NCBI RefSeq assembly: GCF_036711975.1
Contig: NC_091967.1
Span: forward strand, 17,856,001 to 17,920,000
Length of the DNA stretch: 64,000 nucleotides
Origin: Onthophagus taurus
Lineage: Eukaryota > Arthropoda > Insecta > Coleoptera > Scarabaeidae
Reading direction: 5' to 3'
Part shown: positions 36,961 to 48,601 of the stretch, piece after piece
Layout of the letters: the number at the start of each line of letters is the position of its first letter
Numbering within the stretch: the first letter of the stretch is position 1
Notes under the pieces: generated by a model
Told to the model about the DNA's origin: nothing
What the model saw: only the letters and a program-made list of their open reading frames with translations
Database searches by the model: none
Made by a program: the position numbers and the translations under genes

Positions 36961-37390
36961 ACTATAAGGAGCAATTGGCGGAAAGATTCTTGTTCAAACC
37001 ACTGGACCATAAGTTAGCATCGGTCGAATTAAGGTCACATAGATTCAAAGGGCTATTTCAGAAGACAAATCTCAAGTCGTCTTAATACCCTCGCTCCGAT
37101 AATGGCTCTTGCACAGATCAGATATAGCACAACTCATCCTTATCTCCAGATGAACTTACCACGTTAACTTATTGTCTATTATTAAACCCAAGTATTTAAC
37201 TTCCGTAAACAGTTTAAGTGAAGCATTGGCGAGCTTTAGCAACTTAAAACAATTTATATTACGCATTTTCGTAAAAAGTACTATTTCCATTTTCTTGTGG
37301 TCCATTACACCCATCTTAATTAGATTAAGTGTTGTTAAGGGTTTAGTAACAAACTAGCTTTTTATAAGAATTGTCAAGTCATTTGTCAAT
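36960..37390 (-). pseudogene. LINE RT relic (I/LOA-like)
   Basis: The minus strand reads KMEIVLFTK...INCFKLLKLANASLKLF...EVKYLGLIIDNKLTW from about 37310 to 37160. In another frame near 37060-36995 it reads IYVTLIRPMLTYGPVVW. These match the end of the RT palm and the thumb of the 15-17 kb LINE clade. Upstream, NDLTILIKS is what is left of the YADDLTILIK region. The rest is missing or unrecognisable. Confidence 0.6.
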
Positions 37391-37489
37391 CATTCAATGT
37401 TCATTATGGTACATCGCCAACAAAACTGACTGAAGTATGGATAGGATGTACTTGCCCTGGGTTACTATATGCTGATTTAAGTCTAATGA

Positions 37490-37570
37490 ATTAATTATAA
37501 TTAATTCATTTATTAATAAGTAGACCATTATAATTAATTAATTAATTAATTATAATTAATGGTCTACTTT
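37490..37570. repeat. AT-rich inverted repeat
   Basis: GTAGACCATTATAATTAATT and its near-complement ending TTAATGGTCTAC form a hairpin around an ATTA run (37521-37568). A further TTAATTATAATTAATTCATT palindrome lies just before it. Probably simple AT-rich palindromic DNA or a tiny MITE. Confidence 0.4.
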
Positions 37571-37574
37571 ATAG

Positions 37575-38465
37575 ATAATGTAGCGATCGAATAGTTTTTC
37601 TAACGATTTCGAAAAGGAACTAATCATTCGGAAAAACCATTTATAGTTGAACTAAAAAAGATTCTCCATATGCGATGAGAACGCTATGTTGACTTAGCTC
37701 TTTCCTTTTCGCCGAAAATTTTCATCAATAAACATTCATTCTCGGTAATTATATAGCTCTATATATACATATGTAGGTATGTATTTAACAGAATTAAATA
37801 GTTAAGAAGTTGACCGAACTTGAATATGTAACAGTAATTAGAAAGTAAAGCCTTCTGGACAATTATCGGTGTTATTACTTTGCTCAACGCTTGACTCAAC
37901 GAACTTCTTCAGACAGGAGACTTAGCTAAAGAAACTATGCTTTTCACAAGAACCCCTCCACTCATCCCGATTTTATTAACGAATATTTCTTTATTCCTAA
38001 CGATAAAAATTCCAGCAAGAATCTTATTTACTTTTTAGTTCTTTTCAAAGCAGTCCAAACGTGCTGTTTCAATATGGCAAGTGGAACACTAGCAAATGAT
38101 TCCACTCCCAGGGTTCTGTTTCTTGGACGGAGACTATTTTGCAGCTATCAGCTTGAATCGAGTGTAGTTAATAACCTAGATTAAGTTTGATTTCGCTCTC
38201 TATGTTTCCAAGATCACTAGTCATCCATATATGATCAGACATTCTTATGATGTCGGCAACATGTCAATTCTAGGAGATACCCAAGGAATTTATAAAGATT
38301 ACTTTTGTGTCCCAATTAAATATGTTTAAATCACTGCCATAGAAAAAAATCTACGAAGCTGTTGTATCTTTAGCATTATCTATTATTATATAGAAGCAGG
38401 CAGCAGCTGTAGTGGCCAAAATTAGGGACGGCCAAAACCATGTTCCTCTCAGGCATAAAACAACT
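37575..38465. other. Spacer before the hAT relic, nothing recognised
   Basis: No coding motif could be supported. The 5' part of the adjacent hAT relic may extend into it, but I see no conserved block. Confidence 0.35.
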
Positions 38466-38469
38466 GATA

Positions 38470-39950
38470 TTAATCACGACTATCAGAAGTTATTCTTACA
38501 CTAACTGAATTAAATTTGCCATATATAGGAAAATCTGATGTACTCTTTGAAAAAAATAACGGAGTGTTCGAAATATCGAATGTCTAGGTTTATATGATCC
38601 AATCCTTAAAGAACATCTTCTATGTATAACGTCTAAAGAGACACAGGTTGATTATCTTAGTAAACCATACAAAATGAATTAGTAGGTTTATTGGCACAAA
38701 TGACTAAAAAGAAAATTATAGAAATAGCAAAAAAGCCGAATTTTTTTTCTGTAATCACGAAAACAAGTCCCGATATGAGCCACAAAGAACTACTTACATT
38801 AATAATTCGATTTGTTAACACCGAATCAAAGACTACGTATTTGGTGGAAAAACATTTTATTGATGTAGCTGACACTACTAGAGTCGGTCTGGCATCTATA
38901 TTTTTAGACACAATAAAAGTACAAGGTTTAGACATTTACAACTGTAGAGGACAGGGCTACGACAGTGGAGCCAATATGAAAGGTAAGACTAACGGACTAC
39001 AAAAACATATTACAAATATAAATCCGAAAGCGGTATTTGTTCCTTAACCTTGTTTTAAATGATGCTGCAGAATCAAATATAGAAGTGGTCAATTTTTTTG
39101 TAATAATACAAAGCTTGTATAATTTTTTTTCTGCATCCACTTATAGATGGTCTATTCTTGTCAAACATCTGACTAATTTAACATTAAAACCTGTATGTTC
39201 TACGAGATGGAAAAGTAGAATAAATGCGATTAGGCCCGTTAGATTTTTGTCCCGTCACTTTTTGGTATTGTAGAAGACACGTCCTTGCTGGGTTCTCATG
39301 AAAATAATACTAAAGTAGAAGCAAGCAATATATTAGAAAAGTTATATTATCAGGCCATATGTAATACAATAATTTGGTATAAATAACAATGTATGCAATG
39401 TACTTTTAGATGTTAACAGAGTAAATCTTCTACTACAAAGCCCAAAATGTATGGTTTGTGCAGAAGTTGAAACAACTGAACAGCTTGCAAATAATCTAAA
39501 ATAAATAAGAAGTGACGAAGAGTATCAAAAATTGTTAGTTACAACGTCTGACCTTCAAATTCTGCAAATTCAATAAACGTACAACCAAACTTTATAGAAA
39601 TCAGAACGCATTTTCAATAATGAAAGTTTTGACAACCCAACACAAGGTCCGTAACAAAAATTTAAAGTTAATGTTTATTTTAATTTATATTTTATTTGCC
39701 GACCTAAGAAATTGGGAAAAAGAGGACGTCATAAAGCAAAATATGAATTTGTTGAGTATTATTTCAAAACTTTTAAACCCAGGTGATACACCTTATGAAG
39801 TTTTGAAATATATTTTAAACAACAACTTAATTGTTATGTACGCGCAATTCCTTCAGATTATTGATATTTGACAAGGTTGGATAACTTTTTAACTGCACCC
39901 ACCGAGAAAATGGTGAAAAAAGCTTTAACAGAATTGTTAAACAATCTCTT
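38470..39950 (+). pseudogene. hAT transposase relic, ZMYM1-like
   Basis: Motifs occur in order: SDVLFEKNNGVFE (about 38535), LYDPILKEHLL (about 38592), YLSKPYKMN, SPDMSHKELLTLIIRFV (about 38769), and VQGLDIYNCRGQGYDSGANMKGK (in outline RGQGYDxGANMxGK, about 38930-38990). Then come LVLNDAAESN (about 39046), LYNFFSASTYRWSILVKHL (about 39115-39170), and LKPVCSTRWKSRINAIRP (about 39185-39235). The C-terminal part is recognisable near 39700-39840. At 39035-39045 the usual Cys/His segment between FVP and LNLVLxDAA is missing, and the frame shifts. Stops elsewhere confirm a dead copy. No 8-bp target duplication was identified. Confidence 0.75.
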
Positions 39951-39954
39951 TGTT

Positions 39955-41350
39955 CTTCCTAATACCATAATTATAAATACGTTTTATCTATTGTTCTGCT
40001 TGGTTTACTATAGTATAGTAATTAAAGTTTTATTGATATAGGTTCGTATAAAAAGAGTGTTAATATCCAAACCAAAAATAAAAACCTTATTAATAATAGC
40101 AGCGTCTTCGGTTATAGAAGAAATATTTTAAGAGATTAATTTAAAGGAAATAATTTAAAAATGTTAAAGAAAATTAAAATGATACTTGTCAAATGCAAGT
40201 GAACGACCTTTTTACAAAAAAAACATTCGATTAGAGAGTGGTAAAAAGTTTTATCCTTTCCAATACCTTAGAAGTTCGAGAAAATTTAAAGCACTAAAAG
40301 TTAAATTAAAAAAAAAACACGATTTGCTTTCAAAGTTGTTATAACTACAATTTATGTCAGATTAAATTATTAACATTTCCGTTCTATTCAAAATCAGTAT
40401 TATTTATAATTTATAATTACCATACAAAATACGTTAAATTCAGTATATAACGTTATTTTATTTTCATATATTATAAGGATTATAAATTATAAATAATCGA
40501 GTAACCTAGCAGCAAATTAAATGTTTTAGTGCGCATGCTCGTTTATTCGTACCGTCACATATCTGTGAACATTTCTACCGCGTAAACGTTTCACCGCCTC
40601 ATTTTTCTGATACCCTAATACATGGAAGCACTTTTGAAGTCCATTGAGATCAGCGGAGTCTGACGAACTCTCTCGCAATTTGCAATCAAACCCAATGATT
40701 TATTTGCTTGTTGTCTTATTTTTTATGTTTGACACGGAATACCAAATTAGAATACATTAAAACTGAAAGGATTCGTAACTTTTTTAATAAATGAACTTCT
40801 TGGTCAGCCGCTTGACCGCTCGCCGTCCAAATCCTGCTTCTCTTTTTATATTTTACTTTCTCTCTTCTAAAAAGAAATTCCCTCCTTATATGCTCTCGGC
40901 AATTTATTTACTGACTGTTTGAGATTTTTTATCCTAACTCTCAAGGGTTCCTACTCAATTTATTCACAATCGCCTAATTTATGTATTTTTTTTTTCGTCT
41001 AAGGAAGTGGTTAATAATAAATTAATGAATTGCAAGTTTTGTTAAGAACTAAAGGAAGTTCAAGTTTACGCTCGAATCTTGACTTTCATAAAAATAAAAG
41101 TCTAAAACTATCACTTTATAATTACCGTTTAAATGTCAATTGCGTAACTGTAATTTTGAAATGCACGAGGTGAAAAAACGTTTAAAAATACCAAAATAAT
41201 CCTAACCATGCAGATTCAATCGAATTAAACCGCGAACCGAGCTGCTAAATGAACATTCTTTCCGGCTCGCTTAGTTTCACTTCCATTATCAAAAAAAACA
41301 ACGTGTTATCGCACTAACCAAGTAACCGGACATTAGAGTTTTTATTTTTC
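39955..41350. other. Intergenic AT-rich DNA
   Basis: No coding motif was recognised. The last part is upstream of the secreted-protein gene and presumably holds its control region. Confidence 0.45.
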
Positions 41351-41361
41351 AATAAACTTTC

Positions 41362-41402
41362 TATATAAATACCATGTTCCTTGCAAATTTTACCTCAGTT
41401 CA
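41362..41402 (+). promoter_or_regulatory. TATA box and initiator of the secreted-protein gene
   Basis: TATATAAAT at 41362-41370 is followed about 30 bases later by TCAGTT (41395-41400), which fits the arthropod initiator TCAGT. The start codon is at 41423, so the 5' leader would be about 25 bases. Confidence 0.5.
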
Positions 41403-41422
41403 GTGCTTGGTAGTAAATCAGA

Positions 41423-42963
41423 ATGATACCTTTAACAGTAAGTTTTTGGGTAGTCTGGTGTGAAGTTTAATTTTATTAATATTATTTTCTTTTCAGATAT
41501 TAGGAGCTGTTTGTTTGAGTTGGAGTTTCACAACTGCAAGCTCTCAACAGCAACCTCAACAAGTGTTACCACCACAGCAAGTAAATCCCCCATATCCAGT
41601 ACCATATGGAGCCTACCTTCAGCAGATAGATGCTGCGGGCGCTCAAGCACTTCCCGTTCAGCATAGTTTTACTGTTAACCATTCTCCATATACTTATTAT
41701 CCTAGACCAGAAATTTTTCATCCTCCTCAATCTTCGCCACAAGCACATAATCAATCACCACTAAATCATAACCCATTATTAACAACTAATAATCCATCAC
41801 ATCAAGTAAATAATAATCCACCATTAGTACATAATAATCCTCCACCACCACCACCACCAAAATATGTCGCTGAAAGACGTGATAATCCCAATCCAAATGT
41901 GCATCCATACAATAATCAACGACCAATTCAATTTTTGTCAAAAACTCCTCAATATGCCCCTCAACAAATTCAACCGAAACAACCAAATCGACAATTGAAC
42001 CCGAGTCGTGCAGGAATTCAAGTTGTGCCACCTCCAAGATTGGGTAAAATCCAAAACAATGATCTCCCAATTTATGGAAAGATCTCCCAAGGTCGTCCAC
42101 CGGTTCAACCATTCCTTTCACAAGGTGAAAAATTCCGTCAACAAGCTGCCGGCAAAAATTTACCTATTAAACCAACAGAAGAAAAGTATTACAATCATCA
42201 TGACGCGCGTCGTATTCAAGTTCCCATTCCCCCACCAACAAGAAATCATCCTCAGCGACAACAACCAAGAAGAAAACAAGAGGAGGAAGAAGAAGAGGAA
42301 GAAGAAGCCCGAGAAGACTCTGAAGAAGAAAGTGAAGAAGAAGATGAAAGCGGTGAAGAAGACGAAAGTGAAGAGGAAGAGGAGCATGACGAAAAAGGCG
42401 AAGCTTCGGATCTTCCCCCAGAACACAATCGAAGTGAATACGATTTCGATAACAGAAATTACAGACCAACCTTTGATGCAGCTAAATATATCTTCAACCG
42501 TAAACAGAATCAGAAAAAACCGGGACAAAAATACTACGAAGATGATGTACCAAAATATCATAGGGAAAGGGGATACGGATACGTTTATCGTAAGAACACT
42601 AAATCAAAACCAAAATCAAAAAGCACCGAAATAGAAAAATCACCAACTGAAGTAATAACAACGACCGAACGCCCACAGTTTGCGTTTTACGATTCTGAAC
42701 CAAAATTCAACCCTTACGAACCTTATCAATTTGAAACACCGAGATTTGATGAACCTCCTAAATTTGAAATGCCGAAAAGAATAAAGGCTGAACGAGTTGA
42801 AATTACTAATGGAAAACCGACTTATTATTATTATAGTTCACCTGAACCCAAACCTAATGATAATAAAAATAAAAATACTAGTACTACTAAGGATAACAAG
42901 CCACAAGCAACAAGGAAGAAGATGATCAGAGAAAAATGGTATGTGCACACTAAAGAAACGTAG
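41423..42963 (+). CDS. Secreted Pro/Gln/Asn-rich protein with acidic tract
   Basis: Two exons: 41423-41437 (MIPLT) and 41497-42963, joined in phase 0 across a 59-bp intron (GTAAGT...TTTTCAG), giving 493 residues. The joined N-terminus MIPLTILGAVCLSWSFTTAS is a clear signal peptide split by the intron, a common layout for insect secreted and cuticular proteins. The mature chain is low-complexity. It has a Gln/Pro-rich start, an Asn/Pro/His region with repeated NNP, a heptaproline near residue 120, an acidic Glu/Asp/Ser tract near residues 265-308, Tyr-rich KYYEDD and YGYVYRK segments, and a basic C-terminus. No enzymatic domain, transmembrane segment or chitin-binding R&R motif was seen. It could be a matrix, cuticle or silk-associated protein, but function is not inferable. 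AATAAA lies at about 43003. Confidence 0.85.
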
Positions 42964-45130
42964 GTTATTTTTTTAAAATTTTAGATTGTTGATGTAAATA
43001 ATTAAATAAATGTATAAGTTGTTGTTTAATGTGTAATTTTCTTTATATATAATATAGAAATATAGAGGTAATGGATTGTGATAATTATTTTTTATAATTA
43101 ATTTTTTGTTATAAAATTAATATGTTATCTAGACAGTAACAATGTGGTTTCCTTTATTAATAAAATATATTTCATAAAATTAAAAACCTAATTCATTTAA
43201 AATAACCGATTTGTTCTGGCAATAATCTTAAAGTTCATTTCAACCGGGAAGTAATCGTTGGTCAAGTGAAACAAATTATAAATTAGAACGAAACGGGAAG
43301 TTGTCATTATTTCAACTTTAAAACAAATTTGAAACGGAAACCATTACAATCTCAATTTCTAATTTAGATAATAAGGAGATTATTTAAATTTAAGTTTTAC
43401 ATAACACTTTCACTATGGTTTAACGTTATTTTGTATTTATGTTTTTTGGTAGAACTCTTAAAGCGCGGTACATTCTATTATTTTTTCAAATGAGATCAAA
43501 TAAGTAAGTTAAAGCGATTAGATTTGGTGATTTTGGTGAATACAAGAATATCTACCGGCGAAACTTGAATGGCGAAAAACACGCTAGCAAACAAAACGTC
43601 CACGTATTGCACAGTGTTCTTTGAAATTACCGGCCATAACATTATTTACTAATTTTCTTTTTTAATATTTTGGCAAATGGGGGCCGTTAGGTTATATCGC
43701 AATACTCGCTACTCCGCAATAAACACTTTCTATAAACTTCAACACTGGATAAAAATGACAGGTAAAGTTAACACTTATTTTGCATATCAATTTCCAAAAA
43801 CATTTGATTAATATTGAGAAACGATTGAAAACGTATTGAAAGTTGTAACCTTATGAAATTTCACTATAATTTTATACTGTATGTGTTGTTTATGTAACAC
43901 TGTAATAGCTTCTTTCAGCATTTATTTATCTTTTTCTGAAACAGATTTTATTTGCAATGTTAAACTTTAATTTCAGCTACAAAAAAAGTCCCACAAGATC
44001 CCAGGTTGAAATTTGTTTTTTTATGTAGTTTCAAGCCTCCGTTTCCAAAAAAATACATTGCGCATATTTGCAGATTTTCAATAAAATGGCTAATATACAG
44101 AGTGGTGTCTACGGATATTCGACAGTGAATACTGAAAGTTAGTTTTGAAACTATCAATCGTTTATAATTTTTCAGAATAACTATTTTATATGAATTAATA
44201 TTAGTACTAACTCTATTATTAGATCTAGAACTAAAAGCTTTCGGGCTTAACCGTGCGTCTTTAAAAAAAATAGTCATAATGCGGATATCATGTTACAACC
44301 TTCTTCCCAAACAAGCCTGAAGTATTTTTTTTAGTTAAAAAATAACCTATCCAACACACAGTAATAAAAAAGAAAATCAATAACGCGTTAAAACGCAAAA
44401 CCAGATACCTATTTCACAAAAATTATTATCAAGAAATGAACCTAAAATAATACTTCAAAATACAGGTGGTTCAGTTTTTAATCGGGAAACTTTACTAGGA
44501 TGTAGTACTTGCCAAAACAATACAAGTTTTTTATATAAACATAGGGTCGCGCAATTTTTTATTTCGGCTCTAAGTAAACCATAGGATTTGAAATTTTGTA
44601 CGTATTTGCTACTGGTTATTATACCTTATTTTCAAGCATACCTTGAGCTTCCCTAGCGCCCTCTAAGGGGATGAAATTCACAACCCCTTTGATTTTTTTA
44701 TAAGAACTTTTTAGTATTCCATCGCCATAGAATACTAACATAAGAAAATATGAGTTTTAAAGTCCATTCTTTAGTGCTACTTTTTGTCTCTTTAATTTTT
44801 TCCTTAAAGTTAATAGTTTTCGCCTAAAAGAATAAAATATCGCGCCATGTACTGCTATGTGTCGTCATGTTTAACTAAAATTGTTCTAAAAGTTGGCTTT
44901 GAGTTTCATTTACGTTGAATCCTCATAATTGTTGATGATTATTAATAATTTTTGATTGTTATTAAGCAAGAGTAGCAATTTTTTAATATTATTTATTATT
45001 GTTTAAAACAACGTAATTTGTTCACACAGACATTTACGTTATTTATGATTTTTGAAACTTGTGTTATTTTGTCAGTATTAGATCCTAGTAAGAGCACAAC
45101 TTTCATAGGGTTATTAGATTATATAATCAA
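42964..45130. other. Intergenic stretch with dispersed repeats
   Basis: No gene was recognised. It contains the second copy of the CTAGAAC-type repeat (about 44140-44265). A non-coding stretch at 44540-44870 (GGTCGCGCAATTTTTTATTT...) looks like repetitive DNA but has no identified termini. Confidence 0.4.
44140..44265. repeat. Dispersed non-coding repeat, copy 2
   Basis: Contains AGATCTAGAACTAAAAGCTT followed by TCGGGCTTAACCG. This matches the core near 1805-1835. Confidence 0.35.
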
Positions 45131-45134
45131 TTAT

Positions 45135-45327
45135 ATAATTGGTATTATATGCCTGTGGAAGTACATAAAATTCTTGTGCATGGCCACTTAATAAAATCAT
45201 TAAGTATCCCGATTGGCCTGCTTCCAGAAGATGCGCAAGAAACTAGGAATAAAGACCTTAGAAAGTATAGAGAGTGGACGAGAAAAATGTCCAGAATACA
45301 CAATAATAGAGACATTTTAAACAGGCT

Positions 45328-45335
<8 letters not shown>
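45135..45335 (+). pseudogene. C-terminal fragment of a RAG1-like transposase
   Basis: The frame reads WYYMPVEVHKILVHGHLIKS, then SIPIGLLPEDAQETRNKDLR, then KYREWTRKMSR and DILNRLI, and stops at an AT microsatellite. This is the C-terminal end of the same family as the relic at 1-1140. From memory the intact family reads YYMPTSVHKILIHG and LSEEAQESRNKDFRxYRE. The Glu in EDAQETRNK sits where RAG1 has its catalytic Glu in SEGNESGNK; that alignment is my inference. Only the last 65 or so residues are present, so this is a fragment. Confidence 0.55.
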
Positions 45336-45367
<32 letters not shown>

Positions 45368-45372
45368 TATAA
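45329..45372. repeat. (AT)n microsatellite
   Basis: About 44 bases of alternating A and T with one break. It abuts the transposase fragment. Confidence 0.9.
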
Positions 45373-45374
45373 AT

Positions 45375-46290
45375 TAACTTTGTTTACATTCGCTATAACT
45401 AAAGAACGGTTTGACCGATTTTAATGTTATATACCTCAAAGGAAAGCTTGCGTCTGATTGAATGTAGAAGTTATAAATGTTAAATTAACAAGGCGTATAC
45501 ACTCATAACATTTTAGTACATGAAACTAAGTGCATTTTCTCGAAACATCCGTTTTACATCTGGTGAACACGATTCTTAAAAAACTACTCATTCGATTGAC
45601 TTGAAATTTGAAATGCACTTTGAAATAGCATCTTTCTATTATATGATCTACAGAGAAACTGTTACGATATATACATATGTATCTTTTTGCAATAAACTTA
45701 TCGATGTCAAGAACAAAATCGATTATCTTAATTTGACTAGGCGTCATTTTGCCAATCAAGCTTTTTTTGCTTAGTTCTAGTTCAAACGATAATCACAAAT
45801 ATATAGAAAAGAATATCATTTGATTTTTGAGTTTCAGATCATTTCAAGGATAGATATAGTGTCAACCAGCAACTTAGACAATCCACGCACCAACTTGGTT
45901 GAGGGACAATGTAAAGATTATTATATCATGAAAATATATACAAAAGATTAAATTGAAATACCACATAATTTGGCAGCAAAAAATTCCCAAAGAAATCATT
46001 TTATTTGATACAAAAAAAGAGACTCCCCCTTAAATGCTTGAATTAGATTATCCTAGTATTATTTGGAGAGGTTTACACTCAATTTCAAATTATTTTATGT
46101 TCTGACAATGTTAATAATTAAAGCTTTATAATTTTTCAAGCACAAAACGCAAAAATTTATTGAATGGTACCATTTTTCAATCACAAATCCAATGAGTAGC
46201 GTGCAAACGGTTTTTATCTGGCAACATTACACCGTTCAAATCGCGAATTATCGCGATATGTTTTGGTAAATTAATAAAATTTAAAACGAC
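45375..46290. other. Non-coding stretch, repeat-like
   Basis: About 45375-45780 (CATTCGCTATAACTAAAGAAC and so on) has the look of a non-autonomous repeat, but I see no inverted ends or target duplication. No gene was recognised. Confidence 0.35.
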
Positions 46291-46294
46291 TCAC

Positions 46295-46759
46295 CGAATG
46301 GACGTTGTTTCCCTTGGATTTTACTTCGAAGCTCAGCTAGAAAGAAAAGATAAATTAATTTATTGTGACAAAAAAATGAATTAATACGATACCTTTTAAC
46401 ATCCATAAAATAGCAATCCGATGATCTCAACTATATCACATCACTAATATCACCTAACACTTGGTATAAATATAGCACGTATTTATCACATAATTCAAGT
46501 AATAAGTTTTATTATTCAAAACTACTTTATCACCCTTGGAAGCCCGCATATCAACTAAAATGCGTTATTAGCGAATCAACTTCCAAACATCCCCTCCTTA
46601 ATTTATTGTGTGAAGAAGGAATACTGGAGGTGAATAAACAAAAAATGTAAAGACGACCGGGCGAAGCGGTTTTAAATCGTTTTTTTGGTTTCAAAACTCA
46701 ACCTTTCAATCAAAAAATTACCCGTTTTCTCGAAATATTTCAAATAAAACTTACGTCAT
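46295..46759 (-). CDS. Candidate 5' exons of a minus-strand gene
   Basis: On the minus strand an ATG at 46759-46757 is followed two bases later by a strong donor (ATGAC|GTAAGT). A second segment at 46331-46295 begins after CTGAG and ends at TCG|GTGAGT. Joined, they stay open and read MTFEVKSKGNNVHS. A stronger acceptor (TTTCTTTCTAG) five bases upstream would give a stop in this frame; alone, it would leave ELRSKIQGKQRPF open in another frame. No further exon was found at lower coordinates. It is either the start of a gene with long introns or chance splice-like signals. Confidence 0.2.
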
Positions 46760-46764
46760 TTTAC

Positions 46765-48475
46765 TAAAATAAAACGCACTAATCGAATTTCAATGTTTAG
46801 CACTTTCCGTACCCTTAACCCGGTACATCTAAAATTATAAAATTTGAAAAAAAAGAGACTAGAAAAGTAAGAACAATAATAAATTATATTAAAGGTAGAA
46901 ATACTAAAACCAAAAATTAAAAAAAGATTTTCTGTTTTAGTACAAATACATTTTAAATCAGTCTATTACTTTGTTCGTTTGCTTACATACTTTATTATGA
47001 TTAGCAGAATGTTTCAAACATTTTCACATTAGTTTGTGATCTACTATCCGTGCAAAAAGTCAAGGCCCCTTACTTTAGAGATCGATGTCTTCGCATCCTT
47101 CGATAAAAAAAATTGCGACAAAGTTTGCTGACAACATTTCTACGTAGCATATGTTAATTTGAAAATGTTCGGATTCACGGTTTTCTTTTTATCACGAGTT
47201 AAATGAAAAAAGTACCCGATTTTTGAGAACTTTGTCTACTTTGCGATTTTTTTTTCTCCAAAACTATTTGACAAAAAAATTTCAAATTTGATTCGGCTTT
47301 CAAATGAGACATTGTTTATCAAAATCGGTTCAGTGGTTTTCTTGTTATAATCAAAATACTATACATGTAAAATCCTATCTAATTGGGGGCTAGAAAAATG
47401 GGGGCTAACTTCGCATACGTATTAAATCAAATTATTACAATAAACATTTAAGAGTATATTTTTATTCATTTGGCACCTTGTTACTACCTAATCATTATGC
47501 GTTTACATATAAGTGCTTATTAAAATGGACGTAATAATTTTTTGATCAGATTCTTTAATCTATTAATTGATTTTTAATTTTGTTTAATCAACTTGAAAAT
47601 GTGCTTAGCAAGTGTTTTTAATGTTTATTATTTTAACTACTTGTTAGTATTTACGTACTTTGCAGAAAAATTTTTTTTTTCGAAAGCTTAACACAGTTAA
47701 GCTAATAAAACAACGCAAACTTTTAAGCCAACAATAAGACTATCTGACGTAGTTGTGTTTAACGTAGGTCAATATTTTTTATAGGGTATTTACTCAAATT
47801 TAAAATATCAGCTCTAAAATTGGGTATTGATCATTTCGGTCAGATTAAACACTTGGAAGTCGCTTAGAGCCACGTTGTGTCGTTCGCACTCGTCCAAAGT
47901 TTGAGAAATTGGCTCTAAATATCTTAGTTCTCAACCCCAAAGTACAATATTAAAAGAATTGGTAAAAAATTCTTTGATTATGCTTGTGATTTATAAATGA
48001 ATTAGATTACGATTGTGGGGGCTCACCCTTATGGCACGCAAACCAAGAATTTATATTAAATTAAAAATATTATCAATGTTATAAAATTATTTTATCTACG
48101 ACTGCTTGGATAAGTCATCATTACCGCACTCATTTGAGGTGATTTGAGTTACGTAATGAAGTTCATTACCGCACTGGTTTCATTACGTAACGCATTTTTA
48201 GCCTAATCTGAACAGACTCAATTTATTGAAACGAGCAACAATACAAAAGAAAAAGTGCTATCTACTTACAGAGAAACAATACTATTTATTATAAACATTA
48301 ATTGTTATGTTTTTACATTTCGAAATACTTATTCCAGATGAGTAAACATGTTGTTGAAACTGACAATTCAAAATTGTCAACAATCATTTCAAAATATTTT
48401 TATATGTAAATGTCAAATAGACTTTTTAAAGAAATTGATTTTTTTAGTAATTTTTAGCAGTCATAGATAAAATGC
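46765..48475. other. Intergenic AT-rich stretch
   Basis: No gene was recognised. 47240-47340 looks like part of a repeat. At 48119-48191 CATTACCGCACT occurs twice (48119, 48164), and GTTACGTAATGAA (48148-48160) is exactly inverted at 48179-48191. Confidence 0.45.
48148..48191. repeat. 13-bp perfect inverted repeat
   Basis: GTTACGTAATGAA and TTCATTACGTAAC flank an 18-base loop that carries the second copy of CATTACCGCACT. Confidence 0.5.
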
Positions 48476-48477
48476 TG

Positions 48478-48601
48478 TATATCACACGTGGGCTAGAGCA
48501 TAATTACAGTACTCGTGTGATTACACGACTCGGTCTACGACCTCGTCGTGCAATTCTTCACACTCGTATAGTAATTATGTTTCTAGCCCACTTGTAATAT
48601 A
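48478..48601. mobile_element. 124-bp foldback MITE
   Basis: The left arm TATATCACACGTGGGCTAGA pairs with the reverse complement of the right end (TATATTACAAGTGGGCTAGA). Pairing continues through CATAATTAC, CGAGTGTGA-like and CGACTCGGTC-like segments to a central CTACGACC. The near-full palindrome without coding capacity is typical of a foldback MITE. It lies about 280 bases upstream of the Nmdar1 start codon. Confidence 0.65.

Noticed and set aside
37172-37357. Plus-strand frame starting MSIIKPKYL
   Set aside because: It is antisense to the minus-strand LINE text EVKYLGLIIDNKLTW, which explains the segment.
42008-42634. 208-codon plus-strand frame and long minus-strand frames (42160-42561, 41786-42121) within the secreted-protein gene
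   Set aside because: They are out-of-frame readings of the Glu-, Pro- and Gln-rich codons of the true gene. The frame with signal peptide, promoter and intron is the real one.
45329-45372. CRISPR-like or structured array at the AT tract
   Set aside because: It is a plain dinucleotide microsatellite in a eukaryotic genome.
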